Positions 15,779-24,675 of a DNA stretch of 45,429 nucleotides are shown in pieces; position 1 is the first letter of the stretch, and each line of letters begins with the position of its first letter. The position numbers and the translations under genes were made by a program. This stretch comes from Candidatus Bathyarchaeota archaeon (GTDB taxonomy: Archaea; Thermoproteota; Bathyarchaeia; Bathyarchaeales; Bathycorpusculaceae): NCBI GenBank assembly GCA_023488905.1, contig JAMDCQ010000004.1, positions 1 to 45,429 of the forward strand, read 5' to 3'. The notes under the pieces are model-generated. The model worked only from the letters and a program-made list of their open reading frames with translations. It searched no databases and was not told the DNA's origin.

Positions 15779-18541
15779 ATGCCGCAACAAAGCTTAGACA
15801 CATACTGGGGAACACCCAAAACAGCCAAAGCACCACCCCAGCAGGCGGCAGCGCCACAAACCCAAGCGCCCCCCACACCGCAGCCCACTGTTGCAGTTCA
15901 AGAGGCTGAACCAAAAAAGCGGGAACGCACACCCCGAGTTCTACCGCCAATTGCACCCCAGAACCTTCCGCCGTCGTATTTTGTTTCAGCGTCGTATGAT
16001 GGTAGACAGAAAAAGGCGGTTGTGAAGCTCTATGAGCCCTTGTCGGGGCAACTCTACTTCTGGTACGATAATACAGGGCATTTACCGTACTGTATAACTA
16101 ACTTGACTGTTGAGGAATTGGAAAGATTCGGGCGCATAACAAGTCACGAGGGCTTCGACAGCTTCCAGCCCGAAGAACGCTTCGACCCACTCAACGACAA
16201 AATAATCCAAATTACTAAAATAGTAGCCAAAGACCCCTTGGCAATCGGCGGCAGAGCCACAGGCACCATCCGAGACATCATCCCCGAAGACCACGTAAAA
16301 GCCTTAGGCACCCGCATCGGCGACAGCAACACCAAGATTTGGGAATCCAAAATCAAGTACTACCAATCCTACATCTACGACCAAGAACTGCTTCCGGGGA
16401 TGATTTATGAGGTAAAAAACGGTGACCTCCGTCCAGTCGTAGATAACACGGCAGCCGAGAACCTCACCAAAATCCGAGAAATCTTCAAAGACTGCACCAA
16501 AGAGGAACGGGAATACGCTGAGATGTGGGCTGAACTGCTTGAGTACCCTGCGCCCCAGTTCCGAAGGGCAGCCATAGACATCGAAGTTTACTCGCCACTA
16601 GCTAACCGTGTGCCCGACGCGCGTGAAGGCGCCTGCCCCGTTATGGCTTGCTCCGTCTATAGCAGTGACGGCGACAAAAAAGTCCTCGTCCTAAAACGCG
16701 ACGGCATGGTTGAAGGAGACCCCAAACTCACAGCAGGCATCGAAGTTGAGTTCTGCGAAAACGAAGAAAAACTCCTCAGAAAAATCTTCGGCGTCCTAAA
16801 CGATTTCCCCTTTATCTTAACTTTTAACGGCGACGACTTTGACCTCCGATACCTCGCCCACCGAGCAGCCAACCTCGGCTTCACCAAACGAGATATCCCA
16901 ATCGAAATCGGCAAACGCGTCTGCCTACTGCGCTACGGAATCCACATTGACCTCTACAAGTTCTTCTTCAACCGTAGCGTGCAGATTTACGCTTACGGCG
17001 GCAAATACAAAGACGTCAGCCTCGACGATGTCGGCTGCGCGTTGATTGGCACACAGAAAATTCACCTCGACAAAGACTTCGGCGACCTCAACCAGAGCGA
17101 ACTCATCGCCTACTGCTTCCGAGACTCAGAAATCACGTACAAATTGACCAGCCACGACAACGACTCCGCCATGAAGCTGATGCTGGTTCTAACCAGAATC
17201 GCCAGCATGCCCATGGAAGACGTCAGCCGACAGGGCGTCAGCCGCTGGATCCGCAACTTCATGCAGCGCGAACACCGCAAAAAACACCTTCTCATCCCCA
17301 ACGCCGAAGACATCCTTACCAAAAAAGGCAAAACCAGCACAACAGCGGTCATTAAGGGCAAAAAATACAAAGGGGCCATCGTCGTCGAACCCACGCCCGG
17401 CGTGCACTTTAACGTGGCGGTTATGGACTTTCCCAGCCTATACCCCAGCATCATTAAAGTCTGGAACTTGGGCTACCAGTCCATCTGCTGCAACCACCCC
17501 GGCTGCAAAGGACACACAATCCCCGACACCCAGCACTGGGTATGCACAGAAAAACGCGCGCTGGAAAGCCTGCTGATTGGTTCACTTCGGGATTTGCGTG
17601 TGCGATGGTATAAGAGCCGCGCCAAAGACAAGTCGTTGCCGCCTGAGTTGCGGAGTTGGTATGGCATCGCTCAGGGAGCGCTCAAAGTCATTTTGAACGC
17701 GAGCTACGGCGTATTCGGCGCGGACAGCTTTGACCTCTACTGCCCCCCAGTCGCGGAAGCCACCGCAGCCATCGGTCGCTACAGCATCACCCAGATACTT
17801 AGCCACGCCAAATCCGTGGGCGTACAGGTACTCTACGGCGACACCGACAGCGTTTTCCTCAAAAACCCCAGCAAAGAACAGATTGAAGACGTAATCCACT
17901 ACACCGAACACGAGCTGGGCATGGGCATAGACATGGAAAAAACCTACCGCTACGCAGTTTTCAGCAGCCGCAAAAAGAACTATCTCGGAGTGCTGGAGGA
18001 TGGCACTGTGGATGTGAAGGGGTTAACGGGCAAAAAGAAGCATATTCCGCTGTTCATCAAGGAAGCGTTTAACCAGATGAAGACCCGGCTTGCCCAAGTC
18101 AAGAACCCCGAGGACTTCGAGAAAGCCAAAAAAGACATCGCAAACATCGTGCGCGACCGCTACAACACACTGAAACGCCGCGAATGGAAAGACAACAGCG
18201 AACTCGCCTTCCACATGGTCTTGGGCGATGAACTGGCAAGTTACACAAAAACTACTCCCCAACATGTTAAAGCCGCCAGAATTTTGCAGCACAACGGCAA
18301 AGAAATCCGCGCAGGCGACCAGATTAGTTTCGTAAAAGTTATCAAGTCATCGTCACGCGGCAGTTCAGCGGAAGACAACTCAGGCGTTAAACCTGTTGAG
18401 TTAGCTTCACGTAACGAAATTGATGTGGATAAATATGTTGCCTATTTGCAGGCTACGTTCGATCAGGTACTCGATGCGTTGGGACTGAACTTCGAGGAGA
18501 TTATTGGGATGACGCGGTTAGCTAGTTTTCTGGGCGCTTAG
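15779..18541 (+). CDS. polB: family B DNA polymerase
   Basis: A 920-residue replicative-type polymerase. The 3'-5' exonuclease is intact: Exo I AAIDIEVYSP (D267, E269), Exo II FNGDDFDLRY, Exo III YCFRDSEIT. Polymerase motif A is MDFPSLYPSI (D550), motif B is the KVILNASYGVFG helix, and motif C is YGDTDS (D688, D690). A CNHPGC and HWVC pair just after motif A suggests a small metal site, as in crenarchaeal PolB1-like enzymes. The N terminus, QQSLDTYW at residues 3-10, fits a PCNA-binding box followed by a Pro/Ala/Gln linker. The C terminus (TRLASFLGA) looks like a second, weaker one. The gene is solitary. Confidence 0.95.
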   Translation: MPQQSLDTYWGTPKTAKAPPQQAAAPQTQAPPTPQPTVAVQEAEPKKRERTPRVLPPIAPQNLPPSYFVSASYDGRQKKAVVKLYEPLSGQLYFWYDNTGHLPYCITNLTVEELERFGRITSHEGFDSFQPEERFDPLNDKIIQITKIVAKDPLAIGGRATGTIRDIIPEDHVKALGTRIGDSNTKIWESKIKYYQSYIYDQELLPGMIYEVKNGDLRPVVDNTAAENLTKIREIFKDCTKEEREYAEMWAELLEYPAPQFRRAAIDIEVYSPLANRVPDAREGACPVMACSVYSSDGDKKVLVLKRDGMVEGDPKLTAGIEVEFCENEEKLLRKIFGVLNDFPFILTFNGDDFDLRYLAHRAANLGFTKRDIPIEIGKRVCLLRYGIHIDLYKFFFNRSVQIYAYGGKYKDVSLDDVGCALIGTQKIHLDKDFGDLNQSELIAYCFRDSEITYKLTSHDNDSAMKLMLVLTRIASMPMEDVSRQGVSRWIRNFMQREHRKKHLLIPNAEDILTKKGKTSTTAVIKGKKYKGAIVVEPTPGVHFNVAVMDFPSLYPSIIKVWNLGYQSICCNHPGCKGHTIPDTQHWVCTEKRALESLLIGSLRDLRVRWYKSRAKDKSLPPELRSWYGIAQGALKVILNASYGVFGADSFDLYCPPVAEATAAIGRYSITQILSHAKSVGVQVLYGDTDSVFLKNPSKEQIEDVIHYTEHELGMGIDMEKTYRYAVFSSRKKNYLGVLEDGTVDVKGLTGKKKHIPLFIKEAFNQMKTRLAQVKNPEDFEKAKKDIANIVRDRYNTLKRREWKDNSELAFHMVLGDELASYTKTTPQHVKAARILQHNGKEIRAGDQISFVKVIKSSSRGSSAEDNSGVKPVELASRNEIDVDKYVAYLQATFDQVLDALGLNFEEIIGMTRLASFLGA

Positions 18542-18561
18542 TCACGCGATGTCTCAGCGGT

Positions 18562-18586
18562 GACCTCCCCTCCCTTATTTAAAGGC
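18562..18586 (+). repeat. pyrimidine/TATA intergenic motif, copy A
   Basis: GACCTCCCCTCCCTTAT followed by TTAAAGGC, 20 bp after the polB stop in a convergent intergenic gap. The first 17 bases are identical to those of the copy on the minus strand at 30951-30972. Confidence 0.55.
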
Positions 18587-18677
18587 GAACAACGCTGTCA
18601 ATTTTAAAATTAATGCTTAGTCGTGAATAACGACCTAAACACGGTCTACAACTACCTACTTTGAGGCCGAACGTAAC

Positions 18678-19541
18678 TTAGGACATTACTTGCAGAAGCA
18701 AACCCAACAGAGTAAAAATCACAACAATAAAGGCGATTATCGCAACAACCCACCGCTCACTCATCGGGCGATGATAAGTTATTGCGGTAACCAAGCTTCG
18801 CATGCTGTCTGAGCATAGTTTTTTTCCGTCAAAACTAACTGAAGCCTTTTTACGAGTGAAGAAAACTGAAAGCAGAATGATTGACGAGTTGAATATGAAG
18901 GGTATTATGGAGATGATGAGGTTGACTTTCATGTCGGAGAGGATGGCAAAAGCCGCGATGGTCATGCCTATGGCGAAGGAGCCCGTGTTGCCGACAAAGA
19001 TTTTTCCTGACAGGTTTAGAGTTGCAAGCACTAGCCAGAACAGCAGGGGTCCCACCATCAGCAGCCAATTCGGAGAGAAAACCATCAAACCCGCAATAAC
19101 TATGGCGGGACATAGGGATTCTAACCCGTTTAAGCCGCCGAGTTGGTTCACGGTGTTGGTTACTATCATGACGATTAGGGGAATTATGAGGTAGAAGTAG
19201 AGCACACCGAAGTCTATCATGCCTACGAAGGGAAGAGTTATGGTTGTTCTTGCTTGGGTAAACTGTGCGAAGTAAATCAGCGGCAAAGCAGCAATCAGCG
19301 GCATGAAGGCTTTGTAGCGCCATTTAAGGTCAATCCAGTCATCCATCATCCCCATAAAACCGCCGAACAAGACGCAGGCGGCTAAGGTGAAAGCGGCTGA
19401 AACAGGTTCAGGATGAGAACTCTGCTGCAAAAAATACACTAAGAAAAGGTAGACGGTTGAGAATAGGACGTAGAATACGCCTAAACCGTTAGGTACTAGG
19501 GGGCGACCAACTTTGTGTTGGTCGGGGACCTTTGGGAACAC
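18678..19541 (-). CDS. Alg7/MraY-like UDP-GlcNAc:polyprenyl-phosphate GlcNAc-1-P transferase
   Basis: A 287-residue polytopic enzyme. Family motifs: GRPLVPNGLGVFY near the N terminus, MDDWIDLKWRYKA (catalytic Asp pair), TVNQLGGLNGLES and GNTGSFAIGM. These match the eukaryotic/archaeal GPT branch, which starts the dolichol-linked N-glycan. The GTG at 19541 has GGAAG eight bases upstream, and an in-frame stop lies at 19560-19562. The usual first membrane helix before the GRPxVP loop is therefore missing, which is odd. The start lies 24 bp from the end of the STT3 gene, in the same operon. Confidence 0.88.
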   Translation of the reverse strand: MFPKVPDQHKVGRPLVPNGLGVFYVLFSTVYLFLVYFLQQSSHPEPVSAAFTLAACVLFGGFMGMMDDWIDLKWRYKAFMPLIAALPLIYFAQFTQARTTITLPFVGMIDFGVLYFYLIIPLIVMIVTNTVNQLGGLNGLESLCPAIVIAGLMVFSPNWLLMVGPLLFWLVLATLNLSGKIFVGNTGSFAIGMTIAAFAILSDMKVNLIISIIPFIFNSSIILLSVFFTRKKASVSFDGKKLCSDSMRSLVTAITYHRPMSERWVVAIIAFIVVIFTLLGLLLQVMS

Positions 19542-19564
19542 TTTGCCGCTTCCTTTCAGTTAAT

Positions 19565-21844
19565 TTAGGGGTGAGCTGCGTTGTAAGCTGCCCAGTCAAT
19601 CTCGTAGATTGCCACGATGGGAATTAAGCCGCCGTATTGTCCGGGTGCAACGTCGAGTCCTGCGAAGTAGGCTTCTTTAAGGTATTTTGGAGCTGCAACA
19701 GTTGTGTCTGGTTGAACATAGTAGGTTCCTCCAGCGGAGACGCGAGTAGCGTATGCATTTTTCGCGTAGCCTAAGAGGCCATGTACTACACTGGCTTGGC
19801 CTTTGGCGTTCCAATCCCACATGCCGGTGGTTGAGTTGCTTGCGCCGAAGTATGTTTCGGCACGACGATCTGCTGAGTCACGCCAAGCATCTGCTTCGCT
19901 GATGAAGCCTTGCTGAATTAGACGGTCCATGCCCTCGGTGGAGATTCTTGCCATCCAGATCCATTTGCCTTCGTCACCATAGTTTGCTGGGTAGACGACG
20001 TATTGGTTGTTGCCGACTTGGTAGGCGTAGAGGGTTGTGAATATGGCCATGTATTTGACTCTGTCTTGACCGTAGCTTCTGGATATCATGTTTAGGGATT
20101 GGTTCTCGTTAGACATGAACATGAAGCCGATGTTTTGGATTTGGGTTGCGTTGACGGTGGTGTTGTCTGCTAGGCTGGTTACGTTTCCTAAATCGCTTAG
20201 CCAGTTACCGTAGTCCCACCACATTACGCAGACATCGGATCTTTCCGCATTGCGATTGAGCCATTCAACTGCGTTTAGCCATGCATCTACATTGTCGTTG
20301 AGTCCGGCTCCTCCCACTGGGATACTTGCGCTGCTGATTGCAGTGGGCACATAGGCCTGTGATACGGATCGGGGCATACCGCCTGTCTGCGGTGAAAACG
20401 CAAAGTTCGTCACCAAAATCAGGAATATGAGCATTATGGCAAATCCGCTGTATTCTTTGCTGACACGCAACATTTTACGCTTTGTTTTTACCATGGCTCT
20501 TGATGCATCATGCAGTTGGTTGATGAAGGGCTTTACCATGCCGATGACGCCGATGCCAGCGATTATCGCGAATGCTGGAGCGAGAATAACCAGTAGACGC
20601 ACCATCGAGTTTGCGAAGTACAGTGAAGTTACGGCGAAGAGTAAGAGGAAGATGTTTCTGTTGGTGGGCTTCTTGAGAATGAAGTATAGGCCGATTAGGA
20701 AGAACAGGATGCTGACTCCGAATTCTATGTAGAGGTTGCCCCAAGCGGAAATTCTCTGTTCAGCCACTGAATCGACCAGTGGAGAAGAAGCCCTGATGAA
20801 GGGGTCTAGAACTGTGATGAATTTGCCTGCGAGGCTGCTAAGGGCGCCTGTAACTCCCAGAGCAACAAAAGCGCCGACTATTGCAACTATGGAAGCAATA
20901 ATTAGGTAAAGTTTGCTTTTTGCAGATATGTTATTGCGCAACAGTTCTGCCACAAGCAAAACCACAAAGACAGCGGCAACGGGCAAGATTGCGCCTGAAG
21001 TCAGGTAGTTTAAGCCGAGATAGGGCACTTTTGTGCCAATCATCAACGCTAAACCGAAGGTTATGCTGTAGTTGATGAGCATTCTTTGGCTGTACCGTTT
21101 TAGCAAGACCAAGACGAATATGAAGAGGACGGATAAGCCGATGATGAAGTATGCGGCGCCCCAGCCCATGATGAAGTAGGCTAAAGCTAAGCCAGCGCCA
21201 ACTGAATACATCAAAGATGCCTTCAGGGATCGGTTGCCGTCAAGTGAGCGCATGAATAGGAATATGAATAGAACTAAGCCGAGGACACCGGGGACTTCTG
21301 TATCGAAGAAACCAAGCGAACTTCTCTGCAGGAAAGAGGGCGCTAACGCCAAGAACAAAGCAGCAAATAAACCAACTGCACGCCCGCCCATGTCTTTACC
21401 GACTAAGTAGAGAACGAAGCAGGAGACAACTGCTAAAAACGCTGGGAGTATAGCGCAGAAAGTCATGAGGTCAAAGTGCCCAAAAACTGACACGATGCTG
21501 TATAGGACCGCTGCTGTAGCGGGTAATGCAGGCAACGAATTAGACATGTCTAACCCGTCTGGGAACCACTTCATCGTGTCAATCCAAGCGGTTGGATAGT
21601 ACGGGGAAAGCAACCCGTTGTCTACCATGTGCCTTGTTATACTTAATTGATAGTAGGGGTCAAACTCGTTCAGCAACGAGGTGCCAGCTGCAAGGTTTTC
21701 CCAGCGGAGAGGCAGCATACGAATTGTGAACGCGATGAAGAAGATAGTGATTAACGCTGCGTAAGCAAGAATTGTGCCGTGGCTAACATTTATTCCAAGC
21801 CTGCTGAAGCCATTGCCGAGTCGATCTCTGATTGTTTCCCCCAC
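19565..21844 (-). CDS. aglB: STT3/AglB oligosaccharyltransferase catalytic subunit
   Basis: A 759-residue protein. About 13 membrane helices occupy residues 1-480, then an extracytoplasmic domain. Catalytic features: NEFDPYYQL with D62, the DTEVPG motif (D181, E183), and WWDYG near residues 541-545, which reads the +2 position of the sequon. It transfers the lipid-linked glycan to Asn in Asn-X-Ser/Thr. GTG start at 21844, with a TATA box about 60 bp upstream. The gene precedes the Alg7-like gene in one operon. An OSTC-like three-TM protein, a possible partner, is encoded about 2.8 kb away at 24668. Confidence 0.94.
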   Translation of the reverse strand: MGETIRDRLGNGFSRLGINVSHGTILAYAALITIFFIAFTIRMLPLRWENLAAGTSLLNEFDPYYQLSITRHMVDNGLLSPYYPTAWIDTMKWFPDGLDMSNSLPALPATAAVLYSIVSVFGHFDLMTFCAILPAFLAVVSCFVLYLVGKDMGGRAVGLFAALFLALAPSFLQRSSLGFFDTEVPGVLGLVLFIFLFMRSLDGNRSLKASLMYSVGAGLALAYFIMGWGAAYFIIGLSVLFIFVLVLLKRYSQRMLINYSITFGLALMIGTKVPYLGLNYLTSGAILPVAAVFVVLLVAELLRNNISAKSKLYLIIASIVAIVGAFVALGVTGALSSLAGKFITVLDPFIRASSPLVDSVAEQRISAWGNLYIEFGVSILFFLIGLYFILKKPTNRNIFLLLFAVTSLYFANSMVRLLVILAPAFAIIAGIGVIGMVKPFINQLHDASRAMVKTKRKMLRVSKEYSGFAIMLIFLILVTNFAFSPQTGGMPRSVSQAYVPTAISSASIPVGGAGLNDNVDAWLNAVEWLNRNAERSDVCVMWWDYGNWLSDLGNVTSLADNTTVNATQIQNIGFMFMSNENQSLNMISRSYGQDRVKYMAIFTTLYAYQVGNNQYVVYPANYGDEGKWIWMARISTEGMDRLIQQGFISEADAWRDSADRRAETYFGASNSTTGMWDWNAKGQASVVHGLLGYAKNAYATRVSAGGTYYVQPDTTVAAPKYLKEAYFAGLDVAPGQYGGLIPIVAIYEIDWAAYNAAHP

Positions 21845-21900
21845 TTTAAGCCATCTCTCGTTTAGTGTGTATATTGGATTGTACTATTTTACACATTGGA

Positions 21901-21913
21901 GATTTATTTATGG
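21901..21913 (-). promoter_or_regulatory. TATA box of the STT3/Alg7-like operon
   Basis: On the minus strand the sequence reads CCATAAATAAATC, about 57 bp before the GTG at 21844. No ribosome binding site is obvious, so the exact transcript start is uncertain. Confidence 0.4.
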
Positions 21914-22071
21914 CTTTCCAAAACGTACCAAATTGAACCCTGAACTTTTACGCAGAGCGATCTAGGGTGTTTTTTCATAAAGTGGATGTTCCGAGCTTTT
22001 CCACGTTATAATTTCTTCAAAACCTAACAAAATGGTTGAAGAATACTCAAAAACCTCCGCGACCACAGGAA

Positions 22072-22248
22072 CTACTTGAAGCGTTTGTTTAAGGCTATAA
22101 CCTCAACATCTAAAGGTAACAAAGATAGTTTTCGACTGCACTTGGGACATTTCCCGCCGTGCTCCTCAATGATTTCGTCTGGGGGCCTTAACTCGGAGCC
22201 TTCGTATAAGACGTGGTTACAACCGTGACATATAACTCGTTGCGGCAT
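22072..22248 (-). CDS. 58-residue zinc ribbon protein
   Basis: An open frame of 58 residues: MPQRVICHGCNHVLYEGSEL, then LRPPDEIIEEHGGKCPKCSR, then the C terminus. Two knuckles, CHGC at residues 7-10 and CPKC at 34-37, fit a treble-clef or zinc-ribbon fold. AGGGGG upstream is a plausible ribosome binding site, and a TATA-like ATTAAATATTCC lies about 40 bp before it. I take it as real because of the paired CxxC motifs and the upstream signals. It is divergent from the TopA gene. The function is unknown; nucleic-acid or ribosome association would be typical. Confidence 0.75.
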   Translation of the reverse strand: MPQRVICHGCNHVLYEGSELRPPDEIIEEHGGKCPKCSRKLSLLPLDVEVIALNKRFK

Positions 22249-22384
22249 GCCAGCTTCCCCCTAACATACGATGCCCATGGAATATTTAATGATTACTAAA
22301 AACAGCAGCTTAAACCAAAGAACCTAAACTGTAAAGGTTTTATTTGGCAGTTCAGCCTCAATGTGCTTTGTGGAATAAAATCAA

Positions 22385-24457
22385 GTGGGAAAATACACGT
22401 TAATCGTCACAGAAAAGCCTGATGCAGCCGCAAGAATAGCTTCTGCGCTTGACGTGCTGGGTAAACCTGAGAGGAACCAGAAAAGTGGGGTTCCCTATTT
22501 TAGGGCGCAGCGAAACGGCGAAATCGTGGTTGTCCCAGCAATTGGACACCTCTACACGATTACCAGCAGAGATAAAATGAGAGGGTACCCAGTTTTTGAT
22601 TACGAGTGGGTGCCGCGGTGGCAAGCAGAAAAAGGTGCCTCAAAAATCCGCACTTGGCTCAAAGTGATTTCTGAGTTAGCAGCAGACGCAGAGAGCTTCG
22701 TGGACGGCTGCGACTTTGACATCGAAGGCAGCATAATCGGCTACACTATTCTCAAGTACGCTTGCGGAGAAAAACAGCAAGTAGCCAAACGCATGAAATA
22801 CTCTACCTTAACCACCGAGGAACTTCAACAGTCTTATGAGCGTTTGATGCCTAAGCTGGATTTCGCGTTGGTGGAGGCAGGGTTAACTCGCCACGAAATC
22901 GACTGGCTCTACGGCATAAACCTCTCTAGAGCGCTTACGACTGCAGCTAAAGAAGCCAGCGGGCAATATGCAACTTTAAGCACGGGTAGAGTGCAGGGTC
23001 CAACCTTGCGTTTTCTGGAGGAACGTGAAAAAGAAATCCTGTGTTTTGTGCCTACACCCTACTGGAAATTAACCGCGAAAATCAGCATGAACGGCACAAC
23101 GGTAGCTGCTGAATACCCCGAAACGTTGGAAACTCTCAAAGAAGCCACCGAGTTAAAAGAGAAAAGCAAAGCTAAACAAGGCAAAATAGAAGCCGTAAAA
23201 GTCACAGAATCCCTGCTTAGCCCACCTGTCCCATTCGACTTGGGCGCATTACAAAGTGAAGCCTACAAACTTTTCCACCTCACACCGATGCGGACTTTAA
23301 CGATTCTGCAGCGCCTCTACATCGGCGCCTTGATTTCTTATCCACGAACAAGCAGCCAAAAACTGCCTCCGTCAATCGGTTACCGCAGCATCCTCAAAAA
23401 GCTTAGAGCTAACCCAGCGTACAATCGACACACTGCAGAGTTGTTAACCAAGAAGGATTTGAAGCCTAACGAAGGCAAAAAAATCGACCCCGCCCACCCT
23501 GCCATCTACCCCACGGGCAATTTACCGCAGAAACCCCTAGATGACGCGCCAAGAAATGTCTTTGACTTGGTGGTTAAACGGTTTTTAGCTGTTTTCGCGG
23601 AGCCAGCACTTAGACAAAACGTTGACGTGACGGTTTCAATTAGCGGGGTGCCGTTTGGGTTTTCTTTGGCGCGAACCTTGAGTGAGGGCTGGATGAAGTT
23701 CTACAAGCCCTACGTTCAAGTAAAAGACGACGCCCTGCCAACATTGAGTGAAGGGCAACAGGTCTATGTCAAGCGGGTAACCCTAAAAGAGCATTACACG
23801 CAGCCGCCGCCCCGATACAACCCCCGAAGCTTGCTGCAAAAGATGGAGAAAGAGGAAATCGGAACCAAAGCCACCCGAGCCGTCATCATAGAGACGCTAC
23901 AGGAACGCAAGTACCTCAGGGGCACAGACAACTTTGCAGTCAGCGCCTTAGGCTTCGAAGTGGTCGAGGTTCTGCAGAAGTATTGCCCGATTGTGGTTTC
24001 CTCTGAGATGACGCGGAATCTTGAGGAGCGAATGGATTTGATTCAGCAAGGCAAAGAAAACAAGCAAGCGGTGCTGGCGGGGGCTGTTGAAACGTTGAAG
24101 ACTGCCACGGCTGAGTTGAGGACAAAAGAGAAGGCGGTGGGCGTGCAGCTAAGTCAAGCGTTGCAGAGGGCGCGGCTGGAGGAGCGCACAGTTGGTTTTT
24201 GCCCGAACTGTAAAAGCGGGCAACTGCTCATTTTACACTCCAAAAAAACAGGCAAACGCTTCGTAGGCTGCAACAACTACTTCCAAGGCAAATGCAGCAC
24301 CACCTATCCGCTGCCCCAAACAGGCATGGTTAAACCGCTGGCTAATCCCTGTAAAAGCTGCGGAGCACCAGTCGTGTCGGTTTATATGCGTGCAAGGAAG
24401 CCTTGGCGGCTTTGCCTCAACCCCCAGTGCCCCAGCAAAGGAGCAGCAAAACCATGA
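22385..24457 (+). CDS. topA: DNA topoisomerase I, type IA
   Basis: A 690-residue type IA enzyme. Toprim domain: LIVTEKPDAA (E10) and CDFDIEGS (D110, D112, E114). Active-site tyrosine Y319 is in ALISYPRTSSQ. Two zinc modules lie at the C terminus, CPNCKSG...CNN and CKSCGAP...CLNPQCP. It relaxes negatively supercoiled DNA by cutting one strand. GTG start at 22385. Its stop overlaps the ATG of a small zinc protein gene (ATGA), and an OSTC-like gene follows, so three genes form one operon. Confidence 0.95.
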   Translation: MGKYTLIVTEKPDAAARIASALDVLGKPERNQKSGVPYFRAQRNGEIVVVPAIGHLYTITSRDKMRGYPVFDYEWVPRWQAEKGASKIRTWLKVISELAADAESFVDGCDFDIEGSIIGYTILKYACGEKQQVAKRMKYSTLTTEELQQSYERLMPKLDFALVEAGLTRHEIDWLYGINLSRALTTAAKEASGQYATLSTGRVQGPTLRFLEEREKEILCFVPTPYWKLTAKISMNGTTVAAEYPETLETLKEATELKEKSKAKQGKIEAVKVTESLLSPPVPFDLGALQSEAYKLFHLTPMRTLTILQRLYIGALISYPRTSSQKLPPSIGYRSILKKLRANPAYNRHTAELLTKKDLKPNEGKKIDPAHPAIYPTGNLPQKPLDDAPRNVFDLVVKRFLAVFAEPALRQNVDVTVSISGVPFGFSLARTLSEGWMKFYKPYVQVKDDALPTLSEGQQVYVKRVTLKEHYTQPPPRYNPRSLLQKMEKEEIGTKATRAVIIETLQERKYLRGTDNFAVSALGFEVVEVLQKYCPIVVSSEMTRNLEERMDLIQQGKENKQAVLAGAVETLKTATAELRTKEKAVGVQLSQALQRARLEERTVGFCPNCKSGQLLILHSKKTGKRFVGCNNYFQGKCSTTYPLPQTGMVKPLANPCKSCGAPVVSVYMRARKPWRLCLNPQCPSKGAAKP

Positions 24458-24675
24458 AATGCAGCATCTGCCCTCGGGATGCACAGGAGAGGGGTTACTG
24501 CGCTCTGCATCTGCAGGCTTACCATGCCATCCGCGAGAAATATCAGGTTTGGGTTAAGGCTTCTGACATAGGTTGGAGGGAGTATTTAGACCAACTTCAG
24601 AAAAATTCATTAACTGGAGAATGGGCTAAAGATGTAGCAAAGCAGCTAATTAGGGAAGAGGAAAAAGATGTCTGA
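24454..24675 (+). CDS. small zinc-binding protein in the topA operon
   Basis: A 73-residue protein starting at the ATG that overlaps the topA stop, with AAAGGAG upstream. An earlier in-frame start at 24403 would lie inside topA and is less likely. The N terminus carries C3-x2-C6-x9-C16-x2-H19, a possible zinc site, followed by a helical stretch. Position suggests co-translation with topA and with the following membrane protein, whose ATG overlaps this gene's end by 8 bp. I do not recognise a family. Confidence 0.75.
   Translation: MKCSICPRDAQERGYCALHLQAYHAIREKYQVWVKASDIGWREYLDQLQKNSLTGEWAKDVAKQLIREEEKDV

Noticed and set aside
24403-24453. Longer start for the small zinc protein in the topA operon
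   Set aside because: It would overlap the topA zinc module out of frame; the ATGA overlap and AAAGGAG support 24454.
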